A DNA stretch of 64,000 bases, taken from Pocillopora verrucosa (Eukaryota; Cnidaria; Anthozoa; Scleractinia; Pocilloporidae). The notes under the pieces were generated by a model. The model ran no database searches. It saw only the letters and a list, made by a program, of their open reading frames with translations, and was not told the origin of the DNA. Where the stretch lies: positions 8,108,449 to 8,172,448 of the forward strand of contig NC_089321.1 in assembly GCF_036669915.1 (NCBI RefSeq), in the 5' to 3' direction. This document shows positions 13,955 to 25,883 of the stretch, piece after piece; position 1 is the first letter of the stretch, and each line of letters opens with the position of its first letter. The translations under genes and the position numbers were made by a program.

Positions 13955-14188
13955 CTTTAGGGCTAAACGAACACGTGAAACCAAATTTTGCTTTAACGAC
14001 GAAATTTTTTCAGTCAACAGTTCATGGGTACTACGAGAAAAGACATTTCCCGCGCTCCAAACAGGGGTTGAACTTCGGACAGTCCGTCTAGTATCCGACC
14101 TCTCTAATGCCACGCTTTGAATCCTTCCCGATAAACGATTCTGTTTCCTTTTCATACTTAAATCCAGCGGGGAGCTTTTAAAAGACAT
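13955..14188 (-). CDS. Candidate orphan 5' coding exon
   Basis: An ATG at 14188 opens 78 codons that end in CTAAAG followed by GTATCA, a usable donor, so the exon would leave in phase 0. The protein is basic and Ser/Arg-rich (it begins MSFKSSPLDLSMKRKQ and ends in a possible helix near LTEKISSLKQNLVSRVRLALK). Its composition looks more like real coding sequence than the other short frames nearby. I found no convincing continuation exon on the minus strand below it and do not recognise the family. It could be the first exon of a fast-evolving gene or a chance open frame. Confidence 0.3.
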
Positions 14189-16709
14189 AACTCATCGATA
14201 AGATTAACTAAATCCGAACTTGTTGCGGAGCAACGCAACAAGTTGCTTGAATTCATAACGAGAAGAGTGGATACTAACGTTATGTACATGTTTAGTGTAT
14301 CACTATATTAACGACGCAATCTGTGATAAATATAAATATCTTAATAAAAACATTAAGGAAATACTTACCATAAAAAAAAATGTTATTTATCAATCTGCTA
14401 ACTCAGCTCAGAAATTTGCTGGAAACTGTAGGCGGAAAAAGTGCTCGAAATCGAAAATGCCAGGAAATGAAGCCTGGCTAAAACTGCATCTTACACTAAA
14501 ACTATTTATCGATTAGAAATCTTCTTACGCCCGACGCCACAAGCAGCTCAAAAAACAGCAATTTGCGGCAAATTTTGAGTCCAATTGGGAAACCATAAGC
14601 AAATGACTTACTTACCTCGTGCAGCCAGATTACATGGCTGGTTATCTTTCATATTTCCACTTGCAACGTAAATACGGCGCTATTCGACCTTCTTAATCGT
14701 TCCATAAGTCGAGCTTTTCACTTGATTTCCATTCAATTACTTGCTCACGCTCAACTCTTCTGTACTGTACTTTATTGCAGATCAAAGTAGCCGTGGGTTG
14801 CACAACTCTTATGTTTTGTGAGTCACAGTGCAAAAAGCGATTTCGTGCATAATCATTTGACGTGTTGTCGATCGTTGTTTCACGAAGCTCTCTGGAATGC
14901 TTCCCTTGTCACCCAAAGCTTTGTTTAAAAAAATACATAATTTTGAAGCATTATACACAATTTTTCACTTTACAAAAGCGGATCACAACGAGTTTATGGC
15001 CTTATGCAAATGTTTGGTAACACTGGCGCGACTGGCTTGTTGCCTTGAACTCATTTCCCTAAAGAAAAGGATGTTAAGAAAGACAATTCACCGATCGATT
15101 CGTTTACCTTGGGATAACTCGTCGCTTTCGCACCCTTGAAAAATTGCTAATTACCTGCGATGGGTGACCAGTGCGCAGGCGGATATATGCTTACTAACGA
15201 TCGGTTTTAATATAAAATGACCCGCGTCATTTTTTTTTCGAAAATGAATGTCGGGTTTTTTCTTCACAGAGGGGAACGCGATAAACTACAGTAAGAATTG
15301 CGAGTTTCGGCACAAAAAGCGACAAACTCATTAAAAAGTCAATACAGTGTGGTTAAAAGACCTGCCGAGATATCAGGTATTTGTATGTCCTGTAATGCAG
15401 TCTAGAGTTTAAACCTGCTCATGATTTATTGACTGCATGCTGTCGCCCATTAAAAATAATAATAAATAAATAACCGAAAAAATTTTTGTCTCGGATTAAA
15501 GTTAATACTAGAGAAGTCGTTCCATAGATATTACTGAAAACGATGATAAGTGTCTTTGGCAAGTTAAAGACCACCAAGTAAATATTTGTTCCCCAAAACA
15601 AACATGTAAGCCATAACGAATTACGCGAAAGAACTCTAAAGACCATAATATATCATCAAATCCCTGCCTCCAGGGGATAACCAAACTAAAATATCTGTTC
15701 TGTCAAAACCATAAGAACCGATAAATCTCAATCGCATGTGCAAAAAATTGTACAACCCAGCAGCATCGCTATATCTGAACAACGTCCCCAATACTGCTCA
15801 CTAAAAATTCCGGATTATAAGAAATACGAACACAATAAATGGGTGATAATAAATTGATCCTCCGCACAAGCCAGACGAGAGAGTTATGTGAGTTTGCTTT
15901 TAATAAGCCTCCTAATTGCAATTGTACAACAAATGCGCAAGGGATAGATTTTGCGACGTTGTATCAATCGATGATGATAGACTTGCTAATTTCATGAAGG
16001 CAACTTATTAAAATTACGGCTACGAACACAGCAAACAAATTAGGCAAATAAAATGACAAAAAATTATGCACGCACGTAGTTTAGCGCAAAGGAGTAAAAC
16101 GTATTGAAAACCGTTCAGTAACATGCTTACACAGTAGGATTAGATGATCGAATGCCAGGTCACACTGTTTGAACAAGAAAAATGTCGCATTTAATACCAT
16201 TTGACTAATGAACTTTAATTCGCTTGTGTCAATTGATGACAGCACGTAACCCTGCTGCCATCTGAATCACGGAATACAACTGACTAAAACAATAAAAGTT
16301 TCTTGCAATTTCTCTTGAACACAGTATTTTCTTGTTTTTACATATTTCAGTTTCAACTCTTCTTTGGCAAGTTGTTCATATCTCTTCCATTTGCGTGAAA
16401 TTTGTGAGCCGAGGCCATAATTAAATCAATCCCGGTCCCGAAACGACAGTTGTTTGTGATTGGATAATGATAGACCGAAAGCTCTTCGGAAACTCCTCCA
16501 GACTGACCCACGAGGCCCCCTGCTGAACTTCGTCGAGGTCACGAAGAATCTCGACCATATGCGAGGATCTTCTAATTTCATCATATCCGAAGTATTTTGG
16601 AAGCCCCTTAGGGACCCCTCCAGACTAACCCACGAGGCCTTCGGAAATTCTGCAGAACTTCGTCGAAGTCACGAAGTATTTCGACCACATCCGAAGTACT
16701 TTGGAAGTC
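14189..16709. other. Intergenic, including OXSM 3' flank
   Basis: No gene was recognised. A short inverted repeat (AACTTGTTGC/GCAACAAGTT) lies near 14217-14241. The right end, 16480-16709, is the 3' flank of OXSM and carries an imperfect tandem duplication described separately. Confidence 0.4.
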
Positions 16710-16735
16710 TCATAAGCAGACAAAACACAGGGAAG
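16496..16735. repeat. Imperfect ~122-bp tandem duplication at the OXSM 3' end
   Basis: The block starting CTCCAGACTGACCCACGAGG at 16496 recurs, diverged, at 16618 (CTCCAGACTAACCCACGAGG). Both copies continue through an ACTTCGTCGA-GTCACGAAG segment. The second copy runs up to the OXSM stop codon at 16710-16712, so it would lie in the OXSM 3' untranslated region. Confidence 0.7.
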
Positions 16736-19700
16736 CATTCGTGCCACCAAAGCCAAATGAGTTGGTAAGCGCTGTTCTCGGTGTCCGTCGTTCCGAAGCC
16801 TCGTTTAGGAGCTGCGACTTAAGTGGTACATAGTTTAAGTTAAATTCATCTGAGTCAACGTTGTGCAAGTTTAACGTGGGAGGTACAGCGCCCTTTGAGG
16901 AAACAAAAAATCTCTCTTAAGAAAAGTAAAAAAAAAAAAAGCCACAAGAAGCTTTCAAACACAGGACTGAGTCAGATCCTGTGCCACACAAAGCCGCGTT
17001 GGCATATGGAAAGCACACAAACATATGCTCGTGGTAATCAGGAAGCACAGTAACACAACTCACATGGTGTATAGCAAGCACAGTGAATATAGCCTCTACT
17101 GCACCAGCCGCTCCCAAAAGATGGCCAACAGCTCCTGATTAAAAGAACAACCAAACAAAACTCAACCTGAAGTCTTGGAAATAGCTTTGAATAATTTGTC
17201 TCTGTTCAGAACACAATCATAACCAGACAATCAGACTGATCGCAGGTACGAATAACAGTATTCATGGAGAAAACACGTCGTTTTACTTTACCTAAAGAGA
17301 AAGAATCCCACCTTTAGTGGAAGAAACTTGAACATTTCGTGAGTGGTGTCCTAGCAACGTCTTAATGGAATTATTCTCTCCTGCATCTCCTATAATCAAC
17401 AATAACATTTCGTCAAACTTTTCAAGCTTTGAAGAGAAATACGAGAGTGAATAGATCAAAAACCTAGAGAGCTGTGTACAGTCTGGCTTGGAGTTAATAA
17501 AGCAAAGAAACGCAAAAAAAATACTTGGTTAACCCTTTACGCCCTAAGATCACGGTATGCATATTCTCCATACTGTTCTTTATACATTTCCTAAGGTGCT
17601 GACAAGGAGAATTTGTTTAGCAATCTCGAGCTTCTTAAGTTGGTGGTCATTTCCTTTATTCTCATGACCTTCATGCGTGACCCAGGGGTGATATTGTAAG
17701 GAGAATTTAGATGCTAGTCACTCTTAAAGATCAAAGGGTTTAGCGTAAATGATACGTTCCTCTTGACTTGTTTCCAGTGGGGTGGTAAAAAGGGAAGTAA
17801 TGGTAGCGTGTCGGTACCGGGAGACGACGAAATTTACTCAGCGGTTTCACCGAGAATCAGTATACTGGCATCGGCGTATGAAATCGGTCACTATAGGGCT
17901 AGTATTGTTAAAACTATCAAGAAAAACTTTGAGCGACAAAAAGAGTATTTTCTAAGGGAAAGACAACAGAAACAGCACTCAAGTGTCGTTGCCTCATACC
18001 AAGTGGAGTAGAAGTAGCATGGGCATTAATGTAATTCACATCCTCTGGGTTGAGATTAGCATCTTTCAGAGCGTTCTTCATCGCCAAGTATGCCCCATGT
18101 CCTCCCTCTGAGGGGGCTGTAATATGATAGGCATCCCCTGAAAAAAATCAAAGGCAAGAACGACGTCTTAGTTTCAGCAAATTTATACACAACGCCGGTT
18201 GAAAGACACTTAAATAATCTAATTCTTAGAAAATAGAAACATAATTACAAGTTCTACTGGACGATCAGTCGCGAGAATAGACAATGTGTCAGTCACTACA
18301 TTATAGAATTGTGAAGCGTAAAGTTGAGGCATAAAATGAGATTGAGCAAAAGCGCGGAAAACAAGCGGTCAGTGAATAGCGGAGGAAACGCATATGCAGT
18401 TAAAAGCACAATTGAATACTTGGGGAAAATAGAGACGTTGAAAAACGGTTGAAATGTCTGATGAGACCCGATGAAAAGCTAAGGACGCTCCAGAGCTAGT
18501 ACAGTAAAACATAAACTATCTAGGAAATAGCAAATACATCAACTGGAAAAAATGTAATACCTGAAAGACCGTAACCAACAAGTTCCGCGTACAGCGGAGC
18601 ACCACGGCTGACAGCATGTTCATATTGCTGAAAGTAGAATGGAAACAAACGAAGTGTTTTAAAAGGGTCTCATGGTAGAATGTCCATGTTCTAGGCAGCT
18701 TAACTGTGGAGTGGGACAATAAACAGTCCCGTTTGCAAAAAGAGCAGCTACAGAAACTCAGGCTTAAAAGTTTTGGAGAAACAAGCACCAAACGTACCAA
18801 AGTTCCACTTCAGGGGACAGACTTTTGTGCTGGGTTTTCATACATGAAAAACTATTCAGGTACTGCTCATCAGAGGGCCATAGATTCATGACAGATATGT
18901 TTGAAGGAAACACCACAGATAGCAATTGATGAATTCAAACAGAGAAAGTGCAGCTTACCTCCAATATCATGACCCCTGCACCTTCCCCCATTACAAAGCC
19001 ACTCCTGTCTCTATCAAATGGCCTTGACGACTCATGAGGTTTTTCATTAAATTTGGTAGTCAAGGCACGCATTCTGGATGCAGGACATAAATATAATTTA
19101 TATATGAATTCACACTCCAGAAAATGTTAAGAATCGTTTTTAGTAGTGTAATGTGGTCTGGTATTTCAATGTAGCAGACATTTCTAATTGACATTTAAAA
19201 AAAGAAATTGATGCAATAAGTGCCATGAGATAGACAAACACAGGGAATCAACTGGCACACCAACATGCCTGTCATTTATTTTGTAATACAGCAGTATGGT
19301 ATGACTCTCATAAAATTGCTTATAGGTGTAATATAATTTAAGTAAAATCTGAAATCAAATCCTGATGTGGCCAAATTCATACTTGCAAAAGCCTGCCATG
19401 GCTAAGGGGAGAATGCAGGCTTCCACGCCACCAGCAACCATCACATCAGCATCACCATGACAAATCATTCTGAAAGCATCACCAATAGCATGCGCACTGG
19501 CTGCACATGCAGTGGAGACTGCATGATTGGGGCCCTACGAAAAGAAAGAAGAGACTCTTGCATGGGCTGGTGGAGATAAAATGAGGAGGACACAGGTCTC
19601 TGAATCTGAAAGTGCCAGTTTGAGCTCCAGCCAGGGTCATCATATAAAATTCCTGGGTGAGTAACCAAAACCCTTTACAATGCAACTTTAGTTTGCACAT

Positions 19701-22700
19701 TCTCCAAACTGTTCTCTATACATTTCTTTAGGTGCTAAAGAAAAAAATTGTTTGCTAATGAAGATCTTCTTTAGTTGGTGATCATTTCCTTCATACTCAT
19801 GACCAAAATGTGTGATTCAACGCTGATAGTGTAAGGAGAAATTATATGCTTGTCACTCTTAGGAGTGAAAGGGTTAAGGTTATGGTCCCTGATCTCCTTT
19901 CAGGAGTAGTAATACCAGTAGATATTTCCAAAATATATGGGGTGATATAACAAAATACCAAAGAATAAGTTGACAACTTGTCAAACTTCCCATCCAAGTG
20001 GGGAGATGAAATACTTTAATGGAACTCATAATGTAGATACAGAGGTAAGATCTGTATGCTTTAGTCTTGAGTGCTGACTTTCACTGAGTGAACAGAAAAC
20101 ATGACTCTGTGACACAAACACCAGTTGGCAACCCTTTAACTTCCAAGATCTCATTTGTAATTCTCCTTACTGTCTGCCATACAGTTCATGTGATGTTAGT
20201 TTGCAGAATTTGGTATTGGATCAACTTATAATCCCTTAACTGATATTTTTCTTTATTCTCATCACTTTCCTGCTTGATATTGTTTTGATGATGTAAGGAG
20301 AAATTCTGTCTTGGTCACTCATGGGAGTTAAAGGGTTAAACTTCACTGTGCAATATAAAGAAACTAACCTGAAGCCCAAATGTCATACTGACAAGTCCAG
20401 CTGGCAAATTATGAAGAACTCTGGGAACAAAAAATGGACTCACTCTTCGATAGCCCTGAAAAAGTTGCTCCCTGTCAGTCCCAGTCAGAAAATATCAATG
20501 GTATACCTATCTTTCTTTTAAAAATGCAAAAAAAAGGGTTTGCAAAATTTCAGAAATGTGTTGGTTGTAAAACACAGTATCTAGTAAGTTACTTGAATTT
20601 TGCTAGCTTTGCTTCATATATCAGGCAAAATAATTAACTCAAAATAAACATGACAAGCCCTCATCTATGACTTACATTTAACAGTACACAAAAGTTTAGA
20701 TCAGCATCATCAATTCAATGTGAACATCCTTAAGTAACATCTTTAGTGTCCGTCTTGCAACATTACTCAACATGTTGACTTAATGGCCTGCACTCTTGTT
20801 CAAAGAGCAGAAGACCATATCTTGCCAACAAAATGTTGAGCCCCATCCATCAGACAGAGATTATTCAGTGGATAGCATTATCCACTCTTCACACAACAAG
20901 GCCCTGTTCTTAAATCTGACCTGATTGTTGAGTGTATCGCCCTCTTGCAGTATGTCCTTCAGACCTGTCATTGCCATCCCAATAGACACACCCTAGGATA
21001 AAAGGATCATAAACTTCCCTCACAGTGCTTATTGTTATCAGGAAGGAGTCAACTACTATTTTTCAATTAACCTTTCCACTGCCAAGATCTCATTAGTAAT
21101 TATTCTTCTTACTGTCTGTGATGCAATTTATATAATGTTAGTTTTGAGAATTTAGTTTGGGATCAACTAATAATCTCCTAATTGATAATTTTCTTTATTC
21201 TCATCACTTGCCAGTGCTTGATATTGTATTGATATTGTTAAGAGAAATTCTGCATTGGTCACTCATGGGAGTTAGAGGGTTAAGGCCATTTCTCACTCCT
21301 GAAAGTTAAATAAATAAAATATTCAGGGATAAAAACAAAATGAAAAATCTCATTGAGATAAAAATGATGAGGAGGTGACTTTGATCAGGTTAGCAGTTGA
21401 TTAATGCACTGGTGGCCAATTATTTTCAATTTGTTTTAATTGCCAGTGTAGCATTATGACATCAATAATTGAGTTTAACAGGAGACTCCTGAGAGATGAC
21501 CAGCTAACAATGGTATGATTGTGAAAGTAGAAGCACCTGACTTACTGTTCTTTCTTTTTGTTCTTGCATAACCGATTTCCATTTACAATCTTCTAGAGCC
21601 TCATATGCAGCAACTAATGCAAACAGGCCTTCTGTTGTGGTACTTCGTCTGTCCTAAGGGGAGAAAAATACCCCATCTTTATCCATCAAATTATTACACT
21701 TCCATAACTGATTTTTTTAAAATGTAATTAATTAGTGAGACTAATTAATAATCCTTACTATCTTTATTAACATACCATGCTGATGACTCTTTAACTTACC
21801 ACATTAAGTTTTGTTTCCCAATGTTTCCTGTCAAATTCTCCTGGGTTTGTACCCCTTGGTACAAATGCAGCTGAAATTTAAATAAATAAATGAACAAAAA
21901 AACCATTATTGTAAATTTAAAATGGAACCAATGGGATTCACAGTGTTATCAAATTTGTTTGTTTGATCCCTTTCAAGATGCATTGCATTTCAGTTTAATT
22001 TTGTAATACCAAATTCTCTCTGTTTAAACTAATTGCATATGGAAGTTTATTTCTTGTTTGTTAGATTAAAAAAGTATTGTCATTGCAGTTTTTCAGAGCA
22101 AATTTGACAATTTAGGGTCTAGAATACACTGAAGCCATAACATATTTTAAAAGAAAGAGTTTTATATGCTTACCTATTTTGGCTGGAATTCCTTTGAACT
22201 CTACCATGAAAAAACAAAATATTTCATAAGAATATACCATAGATTTTAGTTTCATCTTTCAAATAATTTTGGTGCAAAGAATAATATAGGAAACTATAAT
22301 TCATACTTTCATCATAAATTTGTGTTATTCCACATTTTCCTTGCAATAAGTTTTCCCAGACTCTGGTTGTGCCAATCCCAAGAGGAGTAACAAGACCTGC
22401 AGGGATACCAACATTCAGTTCATTCACAGGTGACACAAGCTCATTTAACCCTTTACACCCCAACATCAGTATGCATATTCTCCATACTGTCCTTCATACA
22501 TTTCCTGAGGTGCTACTAAGGAGAATTTGTTCAACAATTGAGAGATTCTTTGGTTGGAGATCATTTCCTTTGATCTCATGACCTTAATGTGTGATTTAGC
22601 TGTGATATTGTAAGGAGAAATTAGATACTAGTCACTCTTAGGGATCAAAGTTAAACAAGATTGCTCTTCATCAATAAAACACCAACCAATAACTTATGGA

Positions 22701-23443
22701 TTTTTTTAACGAAAATTTACTTCAAACCTAAAATAAATATGTTGATGCCCAAATAAAGACCAGTAACTTTGAGGTCTTAATCTTTCCATGCCCAATGTGC
22801 AGTTTGATGGCAATCAGTGTTCATTTATAATGTAAAATGCTAAGAGTACTTACAATAGGAGTAGCAAATTATTGAACGAAAACTAAAACCTCACTTCTGT
22901 TTCATTATTTTGATGCATAAAAGCAACATTATTGAATAAGTTATGACTGAAACTTCACACACCGAGGTTGGGCTACCTGTGGTTAATTTTGGCTTTGCAT
23001 TTATCGGTCAAATCTAACAGGAATCTCTCCAGAGTGCCCATAGTATGATCTTCCTAATAATTACATATCTGTCTTTAATCGTCAAATCTTTAGCTGTTTC
23101 AAATATAATTTACTCTTCTCACAGCACTACCATTAATTTTGGTATTTTCTGGTATTGGGGTGTACTTCATCATATCATCAATAGTTTTGAATTTTTCTGT
23201 TATTGAGAAGTGGCAGAGAAGGAACATTAAGATGGTTTTTGCCCTTTCCCAAAATGAAATTCTATCAGTATCCGACCTAGACTTCCACAACACTTTACTC
23301 CACTATGTTCCTCTCACACCAGCGTTTGTAATCTACTGCCATACTTCACCTCAGAGAGGATCGATCAAAGGAGGATTTAAAAATAGAAAGACACGGGGCT
23401 TACCAAGGCCGGTAACAACAACACGGCGTTGAGATTTCCACAT
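16710..23443 (-). CDS. OXSM: Mitochondrial 3-oxoacyl-ACP synthase (beta-ketoacyl synthase II)
   Basis: This is the condensing enzyme of mitochondrial type II fatty-acid synthesis, which supplies octanoate for lipoate. There are fourteen exons (minus): 23443-23404, 22396-22307, 22200-22174, 21870-21800, 21653-21546, 20992-20921, 20455-20369, 19534-19383, 19073-18959, 18627-18561, 18137-18000, 17389-17312, 17134-17064, 16892-16710. All phases match, giving 432 residues (human about 459). The Cys-His-His triad is present: Cys175 in [10 protein letters not shown], His316 in [11 protein letters not shown] and His353 in [15 protein letters not shown]. The C-terminal [10 protein letters not shown] motif is also present. 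The N-terminus is [15 protein letters not shown]. The first in-frame ATG gives only MWKSQ before the fold, so the mitochondrial presequence is very short, or an upstream exon or GTG start was missed. Family assignment is near certain; the 5' end is not. Confidence 0.95.
17529..17742 (+). mobile_element. MITE-like copy, TTAACCCTTT family 1
   Basis: About 214 bp, starting TTAACCCTTTAC and ending AAAGGGTTTA, with inner landmarks GCATATTCTCCATACTGTTC, ATTCTCATGACC and TGTAAGGAGAA. It sits in an OXSM intron. No coding capacity. Confidence 0.75.
19669..19877 (+). mobile_element. MITE-like copy, TTAACCCTTT family 1
   Basis: It has the same ends (AACCCTTTAC ... AAAGGGTTAA) and the same inner landmarks (CATTCTCCAAACTGTTCTCT, GTAAGGAGAAATTA, GTCACTCTTAGGAGTGAAAG) as the copy at 17529. 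It lies in an OXSM intron. Confidence 0.75.
20130..20339 (+). mobile_element. MITE-like copy, TTAACCCTTT family 2
   Basis: The ends are AACCCTTTAACTTCCAAGATC and GGGAGTTAAAGGGTTAA. The interior (GTAATTCTCCTTACTGTCTG, TATTGGATCAACTTATAATC, GATGTAAGGAGAAATTCTGT) defines a second family related to family 1 at the ends. It lies in an OXSM intron. Confidence 0.75.
21067..21283 (+). mobile_element. MITE-like copy, TTAACCCTTT family 2
   Basis: It is a diverged copy of the element at 20130, with the same order of landmarks (GCCAAGATCTCATTAGTAAT, GGGATCAACTAATAATC, GTCACTCATGGGAGTTAGAG). It lies in an OXSM intron. Confidence 0.7.
22445..22654 (+). mobile_element. MITE-like copy, TTAACCCTTT family 1
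   Basis: It starts TTAACCCTTTACACCCCAAC, keeps the GCATATTCTCCATACTGTCC and TTGTAAGGAGAAATTAGATA landmarks, and ends GGGATCAAAGTTAA. It lies immediately upstream of OXSM exon 2, in the first intron. Confidence 0.75.
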
Positions 23444-23830
23444 CAAACCTCCACAACTTCTACCTATGATAGATTTGCAATTTCTTGCTCTCTCGAAAAA
23501 AGGAAATCTAGATTGGATTTCTCTCTCAGTATAGCATGTCGGTAGTTTTGTCACAATTTGGCAATATTACAATTCGTAAAGGACACGTTTTTTCAAAACT
23601 TTCCGCCATGTTTTTTGGGTAACCAGGCCTTCTAAGTTACAACACCTCTTCTGCCAGTCAGTACTTAGGGTAAACCCAAAACTTGCGTTCACTGGTTCAA
23701 CAAATCTGGTAATCTTTGATTTCTACGTATTTACGACAGGAGAGGTCAGTCTGATATGCTATTTTTCTTTCCCCAGTCTGCTTTTCTCCTCTTTTTTAGT
23801 CTTATGGGCATCCTAAGAGTGGATACCCCA

Positions 23831-25188
23831 AATATGGGGGGCCATTTGTGCGAAAATATCAATCGCTAGCGATGAAACTAAATCGTTAGTGCTAGCAACA
23901 AGTCGTAACTGTAAATCAATTTAGTTACCGTTCTAAAATGGTCAATTGTTAGTGCTGAACCTCAATCGCTTTTGTTATTGCACCAAACGCCGTTCTCCAA
24001 TTAATCTCCAATTAAAGCGCTTATTGTAAAATGCAGGTGCTCTGACGATGGTGTAAAACCTCTATGACTTGTGTTATTTTTAAAATACAGCCATCGTAAC
24101 GATGTCTATCGAACACTGCCACCCATCGTTTGTGAAAAATAGAAAATCGCTACCGCAAAACATAGATTGTCGTGCTAGTATCGATTTGTTACCGATTCTA
24201 ACTTGAACCAGTCTCCCGCTTGTTTGGCAAGATAACCCAATCAAACCTTGCTAGGAGCGCAGTGATGGGTCCTGACCTTGCTTACTTTCTTGCAATCTGA
24301 TAAAGGACGTTGAAATCCAAAAAAATTTTGAATATAAATTCTTTTTAATAAATCCTCATCGAAAAGTTATTGTAAATCTAAAAAAAATCAACTACAAATT
24401 CTGATTAGATCACTGTCTCCACAAATGACTTAATAAAAGCCCCAAAATAATTTGCGATCCAAGATTCTTTGTGAAGTTCAGAAAAATGTTTGAAATCGCA
24501 GAAAATGACTTGGCCTGTGGTTGCCACTATGACTTTCGTCGTTTAAAGTACACTGCAAAAAGTAGAAGCGTTTTGAAGGCTGATTACCAAGCGCAAAACA
24601 AATCCAGAATCCTGAATCCCTCATGCGCTACGCTCTGGCGCAAAATCGTATCTACCACTTTCATGAAAGATTGTAGTTCCTCTGAGAAGCAATTATAATT
24701 TGATGGCGACGCCATTTTGTGCTCGTTACGAAGCAGGAAAATAAAAGACATTTGATGTTTTGTGGAGGCGATTTCTACTTATCTCAAACGATCGGTGGCA
24801 GCACTGACGATTGGCATCGCTACAATTTCTGTGTTTTACAAATAACACAAGCCGTAAAGGTTTGACACTATCGATAGATTGATATTTAGTGCTATCGATC
24901 TACCTCAGAAAACCAGCGATTTATAATTAGCGCTTTTAATTTATGTCAACGGCGTTTGGGGCAACAACACAAGCGATTGAGGTTCAGCACTAACAATTGA
25001 CCATTTTAGAACGGAAACTAGATTGATTTACAATTACGATTTGTTGCAAGCACTAACCATTGAGTTTTATCACTGGCGGTTGTTATTTTAACGATTGAGT
25101 TTTATCACTAGCGGTTGTTATTTTAGCACTAACGATTGAGTATTATCACTAGCGATTGGTATTTTTGGCACAAATGGCTCCTCATACC
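23831..25188. mobile_element. Foldback-type element with long terminal inverted repeats
   Basis: The left arm (about 23831-24172) and right arm (about 24745-25188) are reverse complements over several hundred bases with mismatches. Examples are GCCATTTGTGCGAAAATA against TATTTTTGGCACAAATGGC, GTCAATTGTTAGTGCTGAAC against GTTCAGCACTAACAATTGAC, and CACTGCCACCCATCGTTTG against CAAACGATCGGTGGCAGCACTG. The spacer is about 570 bp with no long open frame. The right arm is longer because ATCACTAGCG-GTTGTTATTTTA motifs are repeated in it. It lies between the divergently transcribed OXSM and homeobox genes. No transposase is encoded, so it is non-autonomous. The exact ends and any target duplication are unclear. 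Confidence 0.8.
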
Positions 25189-25883
25189 CAAACACTTGTG
25201 ATTTGGGTACTGAGATACCAAAAACCACCGTGACATCGTAAAGAGGAGAGACCCTGGGGATGAGCTTATCAGAGACGTGGGTCTTGACGGTAACTCTAAA
25301 GTAATATAGTAAAATAATATTAATTTCTGCATGAGTCACATTCATTGAGAGTTGATAACTCACACCTTCCTGCGGCAATTCATCATAGGTACCAAGGAAA
25401 GAGGATCTTATTCGTCTAACACACTTCATATCCGAAAAAATACTACCCCGCTCGCTCACCAAGGGCTATCGCTCTAAACAGCAGCTTTAGAAACTCTCAA
25501 CGATGGACGATTTAAACTATCTTAAATAAAATGAAACCAATTATTTTGTAATACCTCCACTGACGCAGCACCACAATGTCTTTAGAAACTTACCCCTATT
25601 ATTCTTGACGCGCAAAGTCGACTGTTAGAGAAGGCGCTAACTACTAATTAAAGCCTACATAAAGTCAGGATGAAGAATTGATCGGCGAACGATTATTAGC
25701 GGCAACAAAAGGATGTGTGACGTTGATATTTCGCAAGACTGTAACTGATTCTACGTCATAGAATTGGTAAGTTGTCGATGGCAACATGATACACCAGAAC
25801 GGATAACTGTCGTCTTTTAAGAGTTCACACAAACTTCAGTCCACACTGCAACATCGACAAACTCTTTTACATCCTCAAGAATA

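Noticed and set aside
17763-18011. Plus-strand 82-codon frame
   Set aside because: It overlaps OXSM exon 11 in antisense and the intron; no family similarity.
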